From Taibaiella helva (lineage in GTDB: Bacteria > Bacteroidota > Bacteroidia > Chitinophagales > Chitinophagaceae): 64,000 bases of DNA. The stretch spans positions 248,001-312,000 of the forward strand of contig NZ_QUZZ01000004.1 of NCBI RefSeq assembly GCF_003545695.1, read 5' to 3'. Shown one piece after another: positions 1 to 8,415 of this stretch; the first letter of the stretch is position 1; every line of letters starts with the position of its first letter. The notes under the pieces were generated by a model. It saw only the letters and a list, made by a program, of their open reading frames with translations. It was not told the DNA's origin and made no database searches. A program made the translations under genes and the position numbers.

Positions 1-354
1 GTTTATGTGCGCAGCAAGCCCAAAGAACATGGTCTCAGCAACCAGATCGAGGGTGTCCTGACGGCAGGTCAGAAAGTGGTGGTGATCGAAGACCTGGTAT
101 CGACCGGTATGAGCAGCCTGGAAGCAGTGGAAGCGCTGCGCCATGCCGGCGCCGAAGTGATCGGTATGTGCGCGTTGTTTACTTATGGCTTCCCCCAGGC
201 TGCAGAAGCCTTCGAAAAAGCGGGGGTAAAGCTGATTACGCTCAGCAATTACAATGCGCTCATTGAAGTAGCCGAGACCCAGGGCATCGTTCAGGCTGCC
301 GATCTGGATAAGCTGGCGCAGTGGCGCCTGTCGCCTGCCGCCTGGGGCCGGTAA
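1..354 (+). CDS. pyrE: Orotate phosphoribosyltransferase, C-terminal part (cut by window edge)
   Basis: The reading frame is open from base 1, so only the last 117 residues are present. They contain the PRPP-binding loop VVVIEDLVSTGMSS, with the acidic pair and the STG turn typical of type I phosphoribosyltransferases, followed by the segment that in OPRTases closes the fold. The enzyme joins orotate to PRPP to give OMP in pyrimidine synthesis and acts in the cytoplasm. The gene is followed by a bidirectional hairpin shared with convergent rpsP. Other pyrimidine genes (pyrH, pyrR, pyrB) lie elsewhere in the window, so the pathway is scattered. The assignment to OPRT rather than another PRTase rests on the C-terminal sequence and is fairly secure. 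Confidence 0.85.
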   Translation, partial: VYVRSKPKEHGLSNQIEGVLTAGQKVVVIEDLVSTGMSSLEAVEALRHAGAEVIGMCALFTYGFPQAAEAFEKAGVKLITLSNYNALIEVAETQGIVQAADLDKLAQWRLSPAAWGR

Positions 355-400
355 TTCTTAAGAAAAGAAACAACAGGGCCTCCAACCCATAGCCAATATA

Positions 401-433
401 AAAGCGGAACTACAGCTGTAGTTCCGCTCTCTT
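401..433. terminator. Bidirectional terminator between pyrE and rpsP
   Basis: A perfect 26-bp palindrome at 403-428 (arms AGCGGAACTACAG and CTGTAGTTCCGCT) is followed by CTCTTTTT on the plus strand and preceded by an A-rich stretch that gives a T-rich run on the minus strand. It lies between the 3' ends of two convergent genes. Confidence 0.8.
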
Positions 434-454
434 TTTGATTTACCTTCAAGGAGA

Positions 455-985
455 TTAACCTTCCTGGTTTGCTTCTTCGGCAGGAGCTGCTTCGTCATTA
501 CCTTCGGCAGGCGCTTCAGCTTGTGCAGCAGCAGTTGCGGCGGCTTTAGCAGCATTCTTCTCTTCTACGCGACGTACAGATTCCTGGGCAACGCTGTGAC
601 GTTTTTCCTGCTTGTGCTTGCGGTGCGCTTCTTCACGCTTGGCAACCAGCTGCTCGTGCTCAGCATTCCACTTTTCAAATTTTTCGTTTGCTGTCTTTTC
701 ATCAAACAGACCAAGAGACACGCCACGCATGAGGTGCTTCATATACAGCACGCCTTTGAAAGAAAGGATGCGGCGAACGGTATTGGTCGGTTGTGCACCT
801 TTATGCAGCCAATCCAGTGCTCTTTCGTTGTTGATACGGATTGTAGCCGGAACAGTAAGCGGGTTGTAAGTACCCAGCTTCTCGATGAATTTACCATCGC
901 GGGGAGAGGTGCTGTTTGCTGCTACAATGAAATAGAACGGGCGTTTTTTGGACCCGTGGCGTTGCATTCTGAGTTTAACCGCCAT
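455..985 (-). CDS. rpsP: 30S ribosomal protein S16 with long acidic/Ala-rich tail
   Basis: The protein begins MAVKLRMQRHGSKKRPFYFI, the diagnostic start of S16, a primary assembly protein of the 30S subunit. The conserved domain covers about residues 1-80. The 176-residue length is roughly twice that of enterobacterial S16; residues from about 110 form a charged Lys/Arg/Glu segment and then an Ala/Glu/Pro-rich tail. Such tails are usual in Bacteroidota. Unlike the common bacterial operon, no rimM, trmD or rplS sits beside it; rplS is about 6 kb away after rplT. The start at 985 is fixed by the conserved N terminus. Confidence 0.97.
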   Translation of the reverse strand: MAVKLRMQRHGSKKRPFYFIVAANSTSPRDGKFIEKLGTYNPLTVPATIRINNERALDWLHKGAQPTNTVRRILSFKGVLYMKHLMRGVSLGLFDEKTANEKFEKWNAEHEQLVAKREEAHRKHKQEKRHSVAQESVRRVEEKNAAKAAATAAAQAEAPAEGNDEAAPAEEANQEG

Positions 986-1119
986 AGAAATGGAAATTGT
1001 TTTTGAGTAAAAAAATAAATTTTGGATTGCGAAGTTAACTCTATTTTTTTGAAAATGAGTTTGTGAAAGCGAAATAATTCCTGCGTCCTTAACATTTTTT
1101 AACGATAAGCCCCTTCCTT

Positions 1120-1962
1120 TTACAAGACCAGGTTATCGATCAGTCTTATTTCACCGATATAAGCGGCGATAAGGGCTACCATTTTCCTCGAAGGGTCGTA
1201 ATCGGGCAGCAGCTCGAGGGTAGCAGCATCGGCCAGCTCGATATAGTCGGGCCGGAAGCCTTTATGGATCAGCAGTTCACGGCATTCCTTCTGCACAACG
1301 GAGAAGGATTGCATTCCTTTTTTGGACTGGATGGATACCAGGCATTGGTAGATGAGTCCGGCCAGGCTACGCTGCGTTTCGGTAAGCCTGCGGTTGCGGG
1401 AGCTCATGGCCAGGCCATCGGGCTCCCGGGTGGTGGGCACGCTTTCCAGGGTTACGTCCAGGTGGCGTATATCGATGAGGCGCCGCAGCACAGCCACCTG
1501 CTGAAAATCTTTTTGTCCCAGGTAAAGCTTATGCGGCTTTACGATGCGCAGCAGCCGTTCTACCACCTGCGCCACACCCTGAAAATGGCCTGGCCGGTAA
1601 GCACCTTCCAGCACACTTTCCAGGTAGCCCAGGTCGTAGGGCTCTTGGATATCGCGGCCATCGGGATATACTTCCGCTACATCTGGCAGGAACAACACAT
1701 CACAGGCGGCTTCTGTGAGCAGGGCGATATCCTGCTCGGTGGTACGGGGATATTTTTCCAGGTCAGCGGCGTTGTTGAACTGGGTGGGATTGACAAAGAT
1801 GCTGCATACCGTAAGGGCAGGTACCTGCTGCGCTGCTTTCAGCAGGGAAAGATGCCCTTTGTGCAGCGCACCCATAGTCGGCACGAAGGCAATGATCTTT
1901 CCCTGGGCCCGCTGAGCATCCAGGTAGGCTGCAATATCTTTTACTGTTTTGAAAATGAACAT
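1120..1962 (-). CDS. panC: Pantothenate synthetase
   Basis: The 280-residue product joins pantoate and beta-alanine with ATP to make pantothenate for coenzyme A. The nucleotide-binding HIGH-type motif is seen as MGALHKGH at residues 30-37, and the KMSKS-like loop region as AMSSRNRRL. An open frame extends upstream to 1998, but ATG at 1962 gives MFIFKTVKDI, the normal family start and length. The gene is divergent from the starch-synthase-like gene, an arrangement seen in other Bacteroidota. No panB or panD is nearby. Confidence 0.96.
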   Translation of the reverse strand: MFIFKTVKDIAAYLDAQRAQGKIIAFVPTMGALHKGHLSLLKAAQQVPALTVCSIFVNPTQFNNAADLEKYPRTTEQDIALLTEAACDVLFLPDVAEVYPDGRDIQEPYDLGYLESVLEGAYRPGHFQGVAQVVERLLRIVKPHKLYLGQKDFQQVAVLRRLIDIRHLDVTLESVPTTREPDGLAMSSRNRRLTETQRSLAGLIYQCLVSIQSKKGMQSFSVVQKECRELLIHKGFRPDYIELADAATLELLPDYDPSRKMVALIAAYIGEIRLIDNLVL

Positions 1963-2045
1963 AATGAAATAAATAAAATCGTACAGCGGCAAGGCCATGA
2001 AAGGCCTCTTTGCGACAAGGTTTCCGTTATTTTATAATAATTACG

Positions 2046-2053
2046 TACCTTTG
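2046..2053 (+). promoter_or_regulatory. Bacteroidota -7 promoter element for the starch-synthase-like gene
   Basis: TACCTTTG followed by C matches TAnnTTTG, the -7 element of the Bacteroidota primary sigma factor. It lies about 150 bases before the ATG at 2201. I see no good -33 TTTG at the right spacing. Confidence 0.5.
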
Positions 2054-2200
2054 CCGCCAAACCTACGGGAAAATGACGGGATTTTTCTGTTTTCACAGGA
2101 AAGATTTTTCAGGAAAAAGCCGTGTTTTCCCGACGCGCGCAGGATTTTTTTATTCAAGCAAAGACAACTAAACTTTCTTCAGGAAACAATCAACTTGTTC

Positions 2201-3028
2201 ATGTCAGTACAAAGTAAGAAGCGCATACTCATTATCACCAACGAGCTATCCCCTTATCTTGAAATTACCGATTTTGCCCATATCCTTAATAAGCTTTCTG
2301 TAAAAACCTTTGACTCCGGTATGGAGATCAGGGTGATTATGCCCCGCTTTGGCATTATCAATGAGCGCAGGCATCGCTTGCATGAGGTGGTAAGGCTTTC
2401 GGGCATCAACGTGGTAGTAGATAAGGACGACCATCCGCTCCTGATTAAAGTAGCGTCGCTGCCCAATGCCCGTCTGCAGGTATATTTCATGGACAACGAA
2501 GACTTCTTTAAGCGGAAAGCTGTTTTTCGCGATGAGCATGAGCATTTCTTCGACGACAATACCGAACGGCTGATCTTTTTCTGCAAAAGCGCGCTGGAGA
2601 TCGTTAAAAAATTCGGCTGGCCTCCCGACGTGATCCACTGCCACGGCTGGATGACTTCCCTGATCCCGATGTTCCTGAAGACCTCTTATAAAAAGGAACC
2701 CGTTTTTGCCCATTCGAAGTCGATCTACACTGCTCAGAAAGAGCAATTTCCCGAGTCGCTGGGCGCCGATTTCCTCAAAATGGTCATGAACAGCGCCGCA
2801 TTGAAAGACAAAGATGTGGAGCCCTATAATAAAAGCAACAACGAAGCGTTAATTTATGGAGCCTGTAAATATGCCGATGTGATTATCCACGGCGAAGAAG
2901 GGCTGAACAAAGAGATCGTTTCTGAATTCAAACCCGGGAAAGGAAAAAAGGTAATCCCTTACAACCCGGACTGGATGGAGAATACCGAACCGCTTTTCGA
3001 GCTTTACCAGAATCTATCCCAGGACTAA
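2201..3028 (+). CDS. Starch/glycogen synthase-like single-domain protein (GT5 N-terminal fold)
   Basis: The 275 residues match the N-terminal Rossmann domain of GT5 glycogen synthases: a start of the form KRILIITNELSPY, then IRVIMPRFG, DNTERLIFFCKSALE and DVIHCHGW. The second GT-B domain is missing, and the ADP-glucose-binding K-T-G-G near the N terminus is replaced by YLEITDF. It is therefore unlikely to make glycogen by itself. Short proteins of this kind next to panC are common in Bacteroidota and are often annotated as glycogen synthase. The ATG at 2201 is chosen because the upstream open frame runs through the promoter. It is followed closely by the DUF4270 gene and glmS, so an operon is likely. 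Confidence 0.75.
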   Translation: MSVQSKKRILIITNELSPYLEITDFAHILNKLSVKTFDSGMEIRVIMPRFGIINERRHRLHEVVRLSGINVVVDKDDHPLLIKVASLPNARLQVYFMDNEDFFKRKAVFRDEHEHFFDDNTERLIFFCKSALEIVKKFGWPPDVIHCHGWMTSLIPMFLKTSYKKEPVFAHSKSIYTAQKEQFPESLGADFLKMVMNSAALKDKDVEPYNKSNNEALIYGACKYADVIIHGEEGLNKEIVSEFKPGKGKKVIPYNPDWMENTEPLFELYQNLSQD

Positions 3029-3057
3029 ATTATTGATCACAACAGAAACAGAAATCG

Positions 3058-4461
3058 TTGAAGACCACATTCTATAAAAATTTAAAAGCCTTTACGCTCT
3101 GTGCAGGCTTTTTTTCATTGGCGGCCTGTAAGGAAAAAAGTATCGTAAAACCCGACCTTATTCCGCCCGTGGATAACATACACACTTTCGAGGTCAAGGA
3201 TTTTAACATGACCGTGAATAATCTGTATTACGACTCCATCTGGACGAACGACAAGGACTACCGGATTGTCAGCATCGGCGCCCTCAGCAACGATCCGTTC
3301 TTTGGCAAGACGCAGGCAGGCCTTTATATCCAGTTTCTTCCGCCCTCCGAAGGCTTTGCCTTTCCTACGGGCACTATTATCGACTCTGCCCTCGTATCGC
3401 TGCCGTTCAATAATTTCAAGTATGCTGATACCGCAAGCAACAGCACACTCAGCCTGAAAGCCTATGAGATTACCGATCCTTTTGCCCTGGGCGACGGCAC
3501 CCGCAAGTACTATGCTTTCAACAGGGTAAGCTACAAGCCGACGGCAATCGGCGCCAAGACCTTTACCCTGAAATCGCTGAGGGATACTGTTCCCGTATTC
3601 AGGACGGATACTATAGGCGGCCTGCTGCGCATGCGGCTGAGCGACGCCTTCTGCGAGCAATTCCGCAGCATGCCGGCCTCCGCCACAGCAACCAACGCCA
3701 GTTTCCTGGATTTCTTCAGGGGCATTTACCTGGGCCCGGATTCTACTGTGCAGCAAAATACGATAGCTTCATTTGCCCTTGCCGGCGCCAGTACCAATCT
3801 TTTATACTCGGGCGCACAGATGGAATTCTTTTATCACACATCAACCAACGATACGGTGAAGCGGGCGCTGTTCCCGTACAATAGTCTGCTGTGCTCCTTC
3901 TTTAACGGTATTTATCACAATTATACCGGCGCCCCGGTGCAAGCTTACCTATCCAACCAGCAGGCATCGCGGGACTCTGTGGTCCTGCAGGGCTATCCCG
4001 GCTTCCGTTCCGATATTACTGTTCCTATCGACCCAGCTGCAATTCCGCCCTCCATCATCAACAAAGCCACCCTTACGATGACGGTGCTTAAGGTGGGCGA
4101 CGATGCCCGCTTCAGCGCTCCGCCGCAGCTCATTATCCGGGGGGTAAACGACAATGGCCAGGAAAGACCTATTGCCGACCTGCTCAACGGCGATGATTCC
4201 ACGACCAATACATCCGGCGCAGCCTTCGTAGGTGCTACTGCTTTCCCGGTGCTGATCGGCGGAAGCACCTATTTACGCTATACATTCAACATACCCCGGG
4301 AGTTCCAGAAAGCCGTTTCTGCCGGCCAGACACAGCTAAAGCTGCGCCTGATCGTACCGACAGCTTACCAGGGTGCTTACCGCCTTGTAGCTGACGGCCC
4401 GCGGAGCGCCAATACTGATACCCGGCTCAGCTTTAATGTTATTTATACTAAACTCAATTAA
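3058..4461 (+). CDS. DUF4270 family lipoprotein
   Basis: The 467-residue product starts with a lipoprotein signal peptide: basic residues, a hydrophobic stretch and the lipobox LAAC at about residues 21-24. The rest is Thr/Ser/Asn-rich beta-type sequence typical of DUF4270, an outer-membrane-associated Bacteroidota family of unknown function. No ATG is available in frame near the signal peptide, so TTG at 3058 is the probable start. It lies 29 bases after the starch-synthase-like gene and 12 bases before glmS, and this three-gene order is recurrent in the phylum. Function unknown. Confidence 0.8.
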   Translation: MKTTFYKNLKAFTLCAGFFSLAACKEKSIVKPDLIPPVDNIHTFEVKDFNMTVNNLYYDSIWTNDKDYRIVSIGALSNDPFFGKTQAGLYIQFLPPSEGFAFPTGTIIDSALVSLPFNNFKYADTASNSTLSLKAYEITDPFALGDGTRKYYAFNRVSYKPTAIGAKTFTLKSLRDTVPVFRTDTIGGLLRMRLSDAFCEQFRSMPASATATNASFLDFFRGIYLGPDSTVQQNTIASFALAGASTNLLYSGAQMEFFYHTSTNDTVKRALFPYNSLLCSFFNGIYHNYTGAPVQAYLSNQQASRDSVVLQGYPGFRSDITVPIDPAAIPPSIINKATLTMTVLKVGDDARFSAPPQLIIRGVNDNGQERPIADLLNGDDSTTNTSGAAFVGATAFPVLIGGSTYLRYTFNIPREFQKAVSAGQTQLKLRLIVPTAYQGAYRLVADGPRSANTDTRLSFNVIYTKLN

Positions 4462-4473
4462 GACCATTATACT

Positions 4474-6315
4474 ATGTGTGGTATCGTTGGCTATGTAGGC
4501 CCCAGAGAAGCCTACCCTATTCTGATAAAAGGATTACAAAGACTGGAATACCGCGGCTACGACAGCGCCGGTGTTATCATGCTGCAATCCGGCGACTTCA
4601 ACCTGTATAAAAAAGCAGGTAAGGTAAAGAACCTGCAACAGTATGCCGAGGAGCATGATATCCTGGGCAATATCGGCATCGGGCACACCCGCTGGGCTAC
4701 ACATGGTGTCCCCAACGATACCAATGCACATCCCCATGTTTCTAATTCAGGCCGCTTTGCCATCATCCACAACGGTATCATCGAGAACTATGCTTCGCTC
4801 AAAGAGCAGCTGAAGAAAAGGGGTTACACCTTCCATTCGGATACCGATACCGAGGTGCTCATCAACCTTATTGAAGAGGTGCAGAAGCAGGAACAGGTAG
4901 CGCTTGAAGATGCTGTACGAATCGCGCTGAATGAAGTGGTAGGCGCCTACGCTATTGTGATCATCGACCGCGAAGACAGCGACTGCCTTATCGCAGCACG
5001 CAAAGGCAGCCCCCTGGTCGTAGGCGTTGGTAAAGATGAGTTCTTTATCGCTTCAGATGCTTCCCCCATTATCGAGTACACGAAAAATGTGGTGTACCTC
5101 GACGACCAGGAGTATGTGGTGGTGAACCGCAATGGGAGAATGCAGATCAGGACCCTGGGCAATATTGAAAAAACACCGTTCATTGAAGAGCTGGAAATGG
5201 ATCTTGAAGCCATTGAAAAAGGAGGCTTCGACCATTTTATGCTCAAGGAGATCTATGAGCAGCCCAAAGTGATCGCTGATGCGGTAAGAGGCCGTATGAG
5301 CGCAGAAGAAGGCTGGATCAGGCTGGGCGGCGTATCGGAATACATCAACAGGATCAATCAGGCCAAACGTTTTATTATTACGGCCTGCGGCACTTCTTAC
5401 CATGCCGGCTTGCTGGGCGAATACCTGCTCGAAGAGCTGAGCCGGGTACCGGTAGAGGTTGAATATGCCTCCGAGTTCCGGTACCGCAATCCTATCATTA
5501 CAGAAAATGACGTGGTGCTGGCGATCTCCCAATCGGGCGAAACCGCCGATACCCTGGCCGCAATCGAGCTCGCCAAGGAGCGCCAGGCATTGATCTACGG
5601 CATTTGCAATGTGATCGGCTCCTCTATAGCCCGCGCTACCCATGCCGGCTCCTATACGCATGCCGGCCCCGAGATCGGCGTCGCTTCCACCAAGGCTTTT
5701 TCAACGCAGGTGGTCATCCTGACCCTGCTGTCGCTGCAGATCGCGCAGCATAAAGGCACAATCTCTACTTCTTACCTGCGCCAGGTGCTGTATGAGCTGA
5801 AAAACATACCAGAAAAGATTAAGCAAACATTGAAGCTGGATAAGCAGATACAGGAGATCGCCGCTAAGTTCAAAGATGCCAGCAATTTTCTCTACCTGGG
5901 CCGCGGCGTCAACTTCCCTGTTGCCCTCGAAGGTGCTCTGAAGCTGAAAGAGATCTCGTATATCCACGCCGAAGGCTATCCTGCGGCCGAAATGAAGCAT
6001 GGTCCCATTGCCCTTATTGACGACCAGATGCCGGTAGTGGTGCTTGCGACCAATGCCAGCGCCCACGATAAAATCGTATCCAATATCCAGGAAGTAAAGG
6101 CCCGCAACGGTAAAGTGATCGCAGTGGTCAACGAAGGCGACCTGGAGATCGCTTCCCTGGCCGATTACACGATAGAAATACCAGTGACTGAAGAAATACT
6201 GAGCCCCTTGCTTACGGTAGTTCCCCTGCAGCTGCTTTCGTACCATATTGCGCTGATGCGCGGCACCAATGTAGACCAGCCCCGCAACCTGGCCAAATCG
6301 GTCACCGTAGAGTAA
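4474..6315 (+). CDS. glmS: Glutamine--fructose-6-phosphate aminotransferase (isomerizing)
   Basis: The 613-residue enzyme makes glucosamine-6-phosphate for peptidoglycan and surface sugars. MCGIVGYVG gives the catalytic N-terminal cysteine (Cys2) of the class II glutaminase domain, which covers about residues 1-220 and includes GIGHTRWATHG. Two SIS sugar-isomerase domains follow (ITACGTSYHAG and FLYLGRGVNFPVA), and the C terminus ends DQPRNLAKSVTVE as in characterised GlmS. Full length, no anomalies. I see no glmS ribozyme upstream; the 12-base gap to the preceding gene leaves no room for one. Confidence 0.98.
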   Translation: MCGIVGYVGPREAYPILIKGLQRLEYRGYDSAGVIMLQSGDFNLYKKAGKVKNLQQYAEEHDILGNIGIGHTRWATHGVPNDTNAHPHVSNSGRFAIIHNGIIENYASLKEQLKKRGYTFHSDTDTEVLINLIEEVQKQEQVALEDAVRIALNEVVGAYAIVIIDREDSDCLIAARKGSPLVVGVGKDEFFIASDASPIIEYTKNVVYLDDQEYVVVNRNGRMQIRTLGNIEKTPFIEELEMDLEAIEKGGFDHFMLKEIYEQPKVIADAVRGRMSAEEGWIRLGGVSEYINRINQAKRFIITACGTSYHAGLLGEYLLEELSRVPVEVEYASEFRYRNPIITENDVVLAISQSGETADTLAAIELAKERQALIYGICNVIGSSIARATHAGSYTHAGPEIGVASTKAFSTQVVILTLLSLQIAQHKGTISTSYLRQVLYELKNIPEKIKQTLKLDKQIQEIAAKFKDASNFLYLGRGVNFPVALEGALKLKEISYIHAEGYPAAEMKHGPIALIDDQMPVVVLATNASAHDKIVSNIQEVKARNGKVIAVVNEGDLEIASLADYTIEIPVTEEILSPLLTVVPLQLLSYHIALMRGTNVDQPRNLAKSVTVE

Positions 6316-6342
6316 GAAAAGAATTGCTATTTCATTTTATAC

Positions 6343-6373
6343 CAGCGGGGTATTTCTCTGAAATACCCCGCTG
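6343..6373 (+). terminator. Hairpin after glmS
   Basis: A perfect 14-bp stem (CAGCGGGGTATTTC with GAAATACCCCGCTG) with a 3-base loop lies 27 bases after glmS. The following T run is weak, so termination is likely but not certain. Confidence 0.6.
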
Positions 6374-6451
6374 ATGTTTGTGGGGAGATTGATCAGGAAA
6401 TAAATATTTCAAATATTTTTCCATTTTTCACCTCTGATTTGTTTTTTTATT

Positions 6452-6459
6452 TACCTTTG
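6452..6459 (+). promoter_or_regulatory. -7 promoter element for rpmI-rplT-rplS
   Basis: TACCTTTG followed by C lies 19 bases before the rpmI ATG, in a T-rich region. It matches the Bacteroidota -7 consensus; the -33 box is not clear. Confidence 0.6.
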
Positions 6460-6478
6460 CACTCCCAAATTAGATATC

Positions 6479-6676
6479 ATGCCAAAAGTAAAAACACACT
6501 CAAGGGCTAAAAAAACGTTTAAAGTTACCGGTACAGGTAAAATTACCCGCCGTAAAGCGTTCCGTAAGCACCTTTTGACAAAGAAATCGGCCAAACGCAG
6601 GCGTAGCCTTGACGGTTCCGTGTTTGTACACAGTGCAAACCTGAAGCTGGTTAAGCGTATGCTGAACATGCGCTAA
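6479..6676 (+). CDS. rpmI: 50S ribosomal protein L35
   Basis: The 65-residue, strongly basic protein starts MPKVKTHSRAKKTFKVTGTG, characteristic of L35, and ends in the LKLVKRMLNMR region. It is followed by rplT after about 50 bases. The usual upstream partner infC is not here; glmS precedes the gene across a terminator and a promoter. Confidence 0.97.
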   Translation: MPKVKTHSRAKKTFKVTGTGKITRRKAFRKHLLTKKSAKRRRSLDGSVFVHSANLKLVKRMLNMR

Positions 6677-6729
6677 GCAGCAATGCTCCTGTAGAAGCAA
6701 GTAGTTATTTCATTTAAAAACAATAAATT

Positions 6730-7074
6730 ATGCCACGTTCAGTAAACGCCGTAGCCTCACGCGCGAGAAGAAAAAAGATTCTTAAGCAAGCGAAAGGATT
6801 CTATGGCAAACGCAAAAACGTCTATACGGTTGCCAAAAACGTATTAGAAAAAGGCCTTGGTTACAAATATGTAGGCCGGAAATTAAAGAAACGCGAATAC
6901 CGCACACTGTGGATCGCCCGTATCAACGCTGCTGTTCGCGAAGAAGGCCTGAGCTATTCCGTATTTATGAATAAGCTGAATCAGAAAGGCATTGCGCTGA
7001 ACCGCAAAGTACTGGCCGATCTGGCGATGAATGAGCCGGAAAGCTTTAAAAAACTGGTTGCTGAAGTAAAATAG
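6730..7074 (+). CDS. rplT: 50S ribosomal protein L20
   Basis: 114 residues with the L20 signature: [20 protein letters not shown] at the N terminus, KGFYGKRKN, and a C-terminal half with [12 protein letters not shown]20 binds 23S rRNA early in 50S assembly, and in many bacteria it represses rpmI-rplT through a leader mimic; I do not see an obvious pseudoknot leader here. It lies between rpmI and rplS. Confidence 0.97.
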   Translation: MPRSVNAVASRARRKKILKQAKGFYGKRKNVYTVAKNVLEKGLGYKYVGRKLKKREYRTLWIARINAAVREEGLSYSVFMNKLNQKGIALNRKVLADLAMNEPESFKKLVAEVK

Positions 7075-7133
7075 CTTAGCGCCGCTACTGTCCTTTGGAC
7101 AGCAATTATATCATATTAGAAAAATCATTTCCG

Positions 7134-7493
7134 ATGGAAGCTATTGCATTTGTACACGAGCAATTCAATACAAAAAAAGAATTCCCGTCTTTTAAAGCTG
7201 GTGACAATATCACCGTAAACTACAAGATTGTAGAAGGTGCCAAAGAGCGTATCCAGTCGTTCAAAGGTGACGTAATTAAGCGCCAGGGCCAGGGTGGTAC
7301 CCAAACGTTCACTGTCCGTAAGATATCCGACGGCGTAGGCGTAGAACGTTTGTTCCCCCTTTATTCTCCCAATATCGAGTCAATCGTTGTTAATAAACGT
7401 GGCCGTGTACGTCGTGCCAAGCTTTACTATCAGCGTGAACGCTTTGGTAAATCTGCCCGTATCAAGGAGAAAAAGCAAGCCACAGCTAAATAA
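7134..7493 (+). CDS. rplS: 50S ribosomal protein L19
   Basis: From ATG 7134 the product has 119 residues: a short N-terminal helix, then [20 protein letters not shown] and the conserved [25 protein letters not shown] and [12 protein letters not shown] motifs of L19, which sits at the 30S-50S interface. The frame stays open upstream to a TTG at 7095, but family alignment favours the ATG. Placement directly after rplT, instead of after rpsP-rimM-trmD, is a departure from the common operon. A strong terminator follows. Confidence 0.96.
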   Translation: MEAIAFVHEQFNTKKEFPSFKAGDNITVNYKIVEGAKERIQSFKGDVIKRQGQGGTQTFTVRKISDGVGVERLFPLYSPNIESIVVNKRGRVRRAKLYYQRERFGKSARIKEKKQATAK

Positions 7494-7525
7494 TTTTATC
7501 TCAACGGCATTAACTTTATGCCCGG

Positions 7526-7560
7526 AGCCCCGCAGCAATTCCTGCGGGGCTTTAGCTTTT
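7526..7560 (+). terminator. Terminator of the rpmI-rplT-rplS operon
   Basis: A 10-bp perfect GC-rich stem (AGCCCCGCAG with CTGCGGGGCT) with a 6-base loop is followed by TTAGCTTTT. It lies 30 bases after the rplS stop. Confidence 0.85.
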
Positions 7561-7562
7561 GG

Positions 7563-8022
7563 GGCTGGCAAGGCTTCATGTAGTAAACCGTATCAGCAGA
7601 GTAACAAGATAATAGTGTCCGGGCCAGCGCACCATTTATACTCAGCTCTTTCCGGTCCTGTGCGACCGGAAGATTTGTAGCTTTCCGCAATGGAACTCCG
7701 TAAGAGCCGAACCTTTATAGCACCGCCCAGAATCAACATAAATTGCTCCGCAGGAGCAAAATCAGGGCTGCTAAGAAAATACAGATCCAGCCGCTGTTCA
7801 GGCCGTTGCATGCCCTAACCGGCCAAGCCTGCCCCTCCTTGTTTACCCTCCCCGTAGGTCGCGCAATGTGAACAATAATTCCTATTAAGGGATATTGCTC
7901 GCCTGCCTTAAAAGAAAGATATTTCTTTAATGACGTCGGCACGCTGTTGATACCAGCAGTTTTCGGCCGCTTACGCAACTCTGCCACATTGCGCTGCGGA
8001 GGAAGGCGAAATAAGCAACAAC
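7563..8022. other. Unassigned 460-base stretch between rplS and rpsT terminators
   Basis: No convincing gene is present; the open frames on both strands are short and of unnatural composition. Visible structure: a hairpin near 7651-7669 (TCCGGTC with GACCGGA), a 7-bp hairpin TTGCTCC/GGAGCAA near 7743-7759, and a 10-base inverted repeat GCGCAATGTG (7861-7870) with CACATTGCGC (7985-7994). I looked for RNase P, tmRNA and tRNA signatures and found none. It could be a structured RNA or decayed DNA. Confidence 0.4.
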
Positions 8023-8058
8023 ACAAAAAGACAGCAACCTTTGAGGCTGCTGTCTTTT
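8023..8058 (-). terminator. Terminator of rpsT
   Basis: A 10-bp stem with one mismatch (8030-8039 with 8045-8054) is flanked by an A run on the plus-strand left side, giving a T run after the stem on the minus strand, 26 bases past the rpsT stop. TTTT on the right side may also stop plus-strand transcripts. Confidence 0.75.
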
Positions 8059-8083
8059 CAATATGGTTATTTGCACCAAGGCC

Positions 8084-8338
8084 TTAAGCCAGGGTTGCTA
8101 CTTTCTTTGCCAGCTGGGATTTCAAATTGCTCGCTTTGTTCTTGTGGATAACATTGCGCTTAGCCAATTTGTCAATCATAGAAATTACTTTAGGAAGCTG
8201 CTCCTCAGCTGCGCCTTTCTCTGTAATTTTCAACATTTCACGGATCGCGTTACGGGTTGTTTTACCATAGTAACGGTTACGGTCACGGCGCTTCAAACTT
8301 TGACGAGCATCCTTTTTTGTAGCTTTATGATTTGCCAT
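8084..8338 (-). CDS. rpsT: 30S ribosomal protein S20
   Basis: 84 residues, very basic, starting MANHKATKKDARQSLKRRDRN and ending in an Ala/Lys-rich helix with NVIHKNKASNLKSQLAKK, the S20 signature. S20 binds 16S rRNA on the back of the 30S subunit. It is monocistronic, with its own promoter element at 8378-8385 and a terminator. The length is normal for the family. Confidence 0.97.
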   Translation of the reverse strand: MANHKATKKDARQSLKRRDRNRYYGKTTRNAIREMLKITEKGAAEEQLPKVISMIDKLAKRNVIHKNKASNLKSQLAKKVATLA

Positions 8339-8377
8339 TTTTACTAATTATCTTTTGTGTTCTTTATTTAAGGACTG

Positions 8378-8385
8378 CAAAGGTA
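8378..8385 (-). promoter_or_regulatory. -7 promoter element of rpsT
   Basis: On the minus strand TACCTTTG followed by C lies about 40 bases before the rpsT start. It matches the Bacteroidota -7 box. Confidence 0.55.
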
Positions 8386-8415
8386 TGAAAAGATTATTAA
8401 TTCTAAAACTTTTTT

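Noticed and set aside
4462-4473. glmS ribozyme
   Set aside because: Only 12 bases separate DUF4270 and glmS; no ribozyme core.
7563-8022. RNase P RNA, tmRNA or tRNA in the rplS-rpsT gap
   Set aside because: None of the conserved cores (GAGGAAAGTCC, GGGG..TTCGACG, TTCGANTC with acceptor pairing) is present on either strand.
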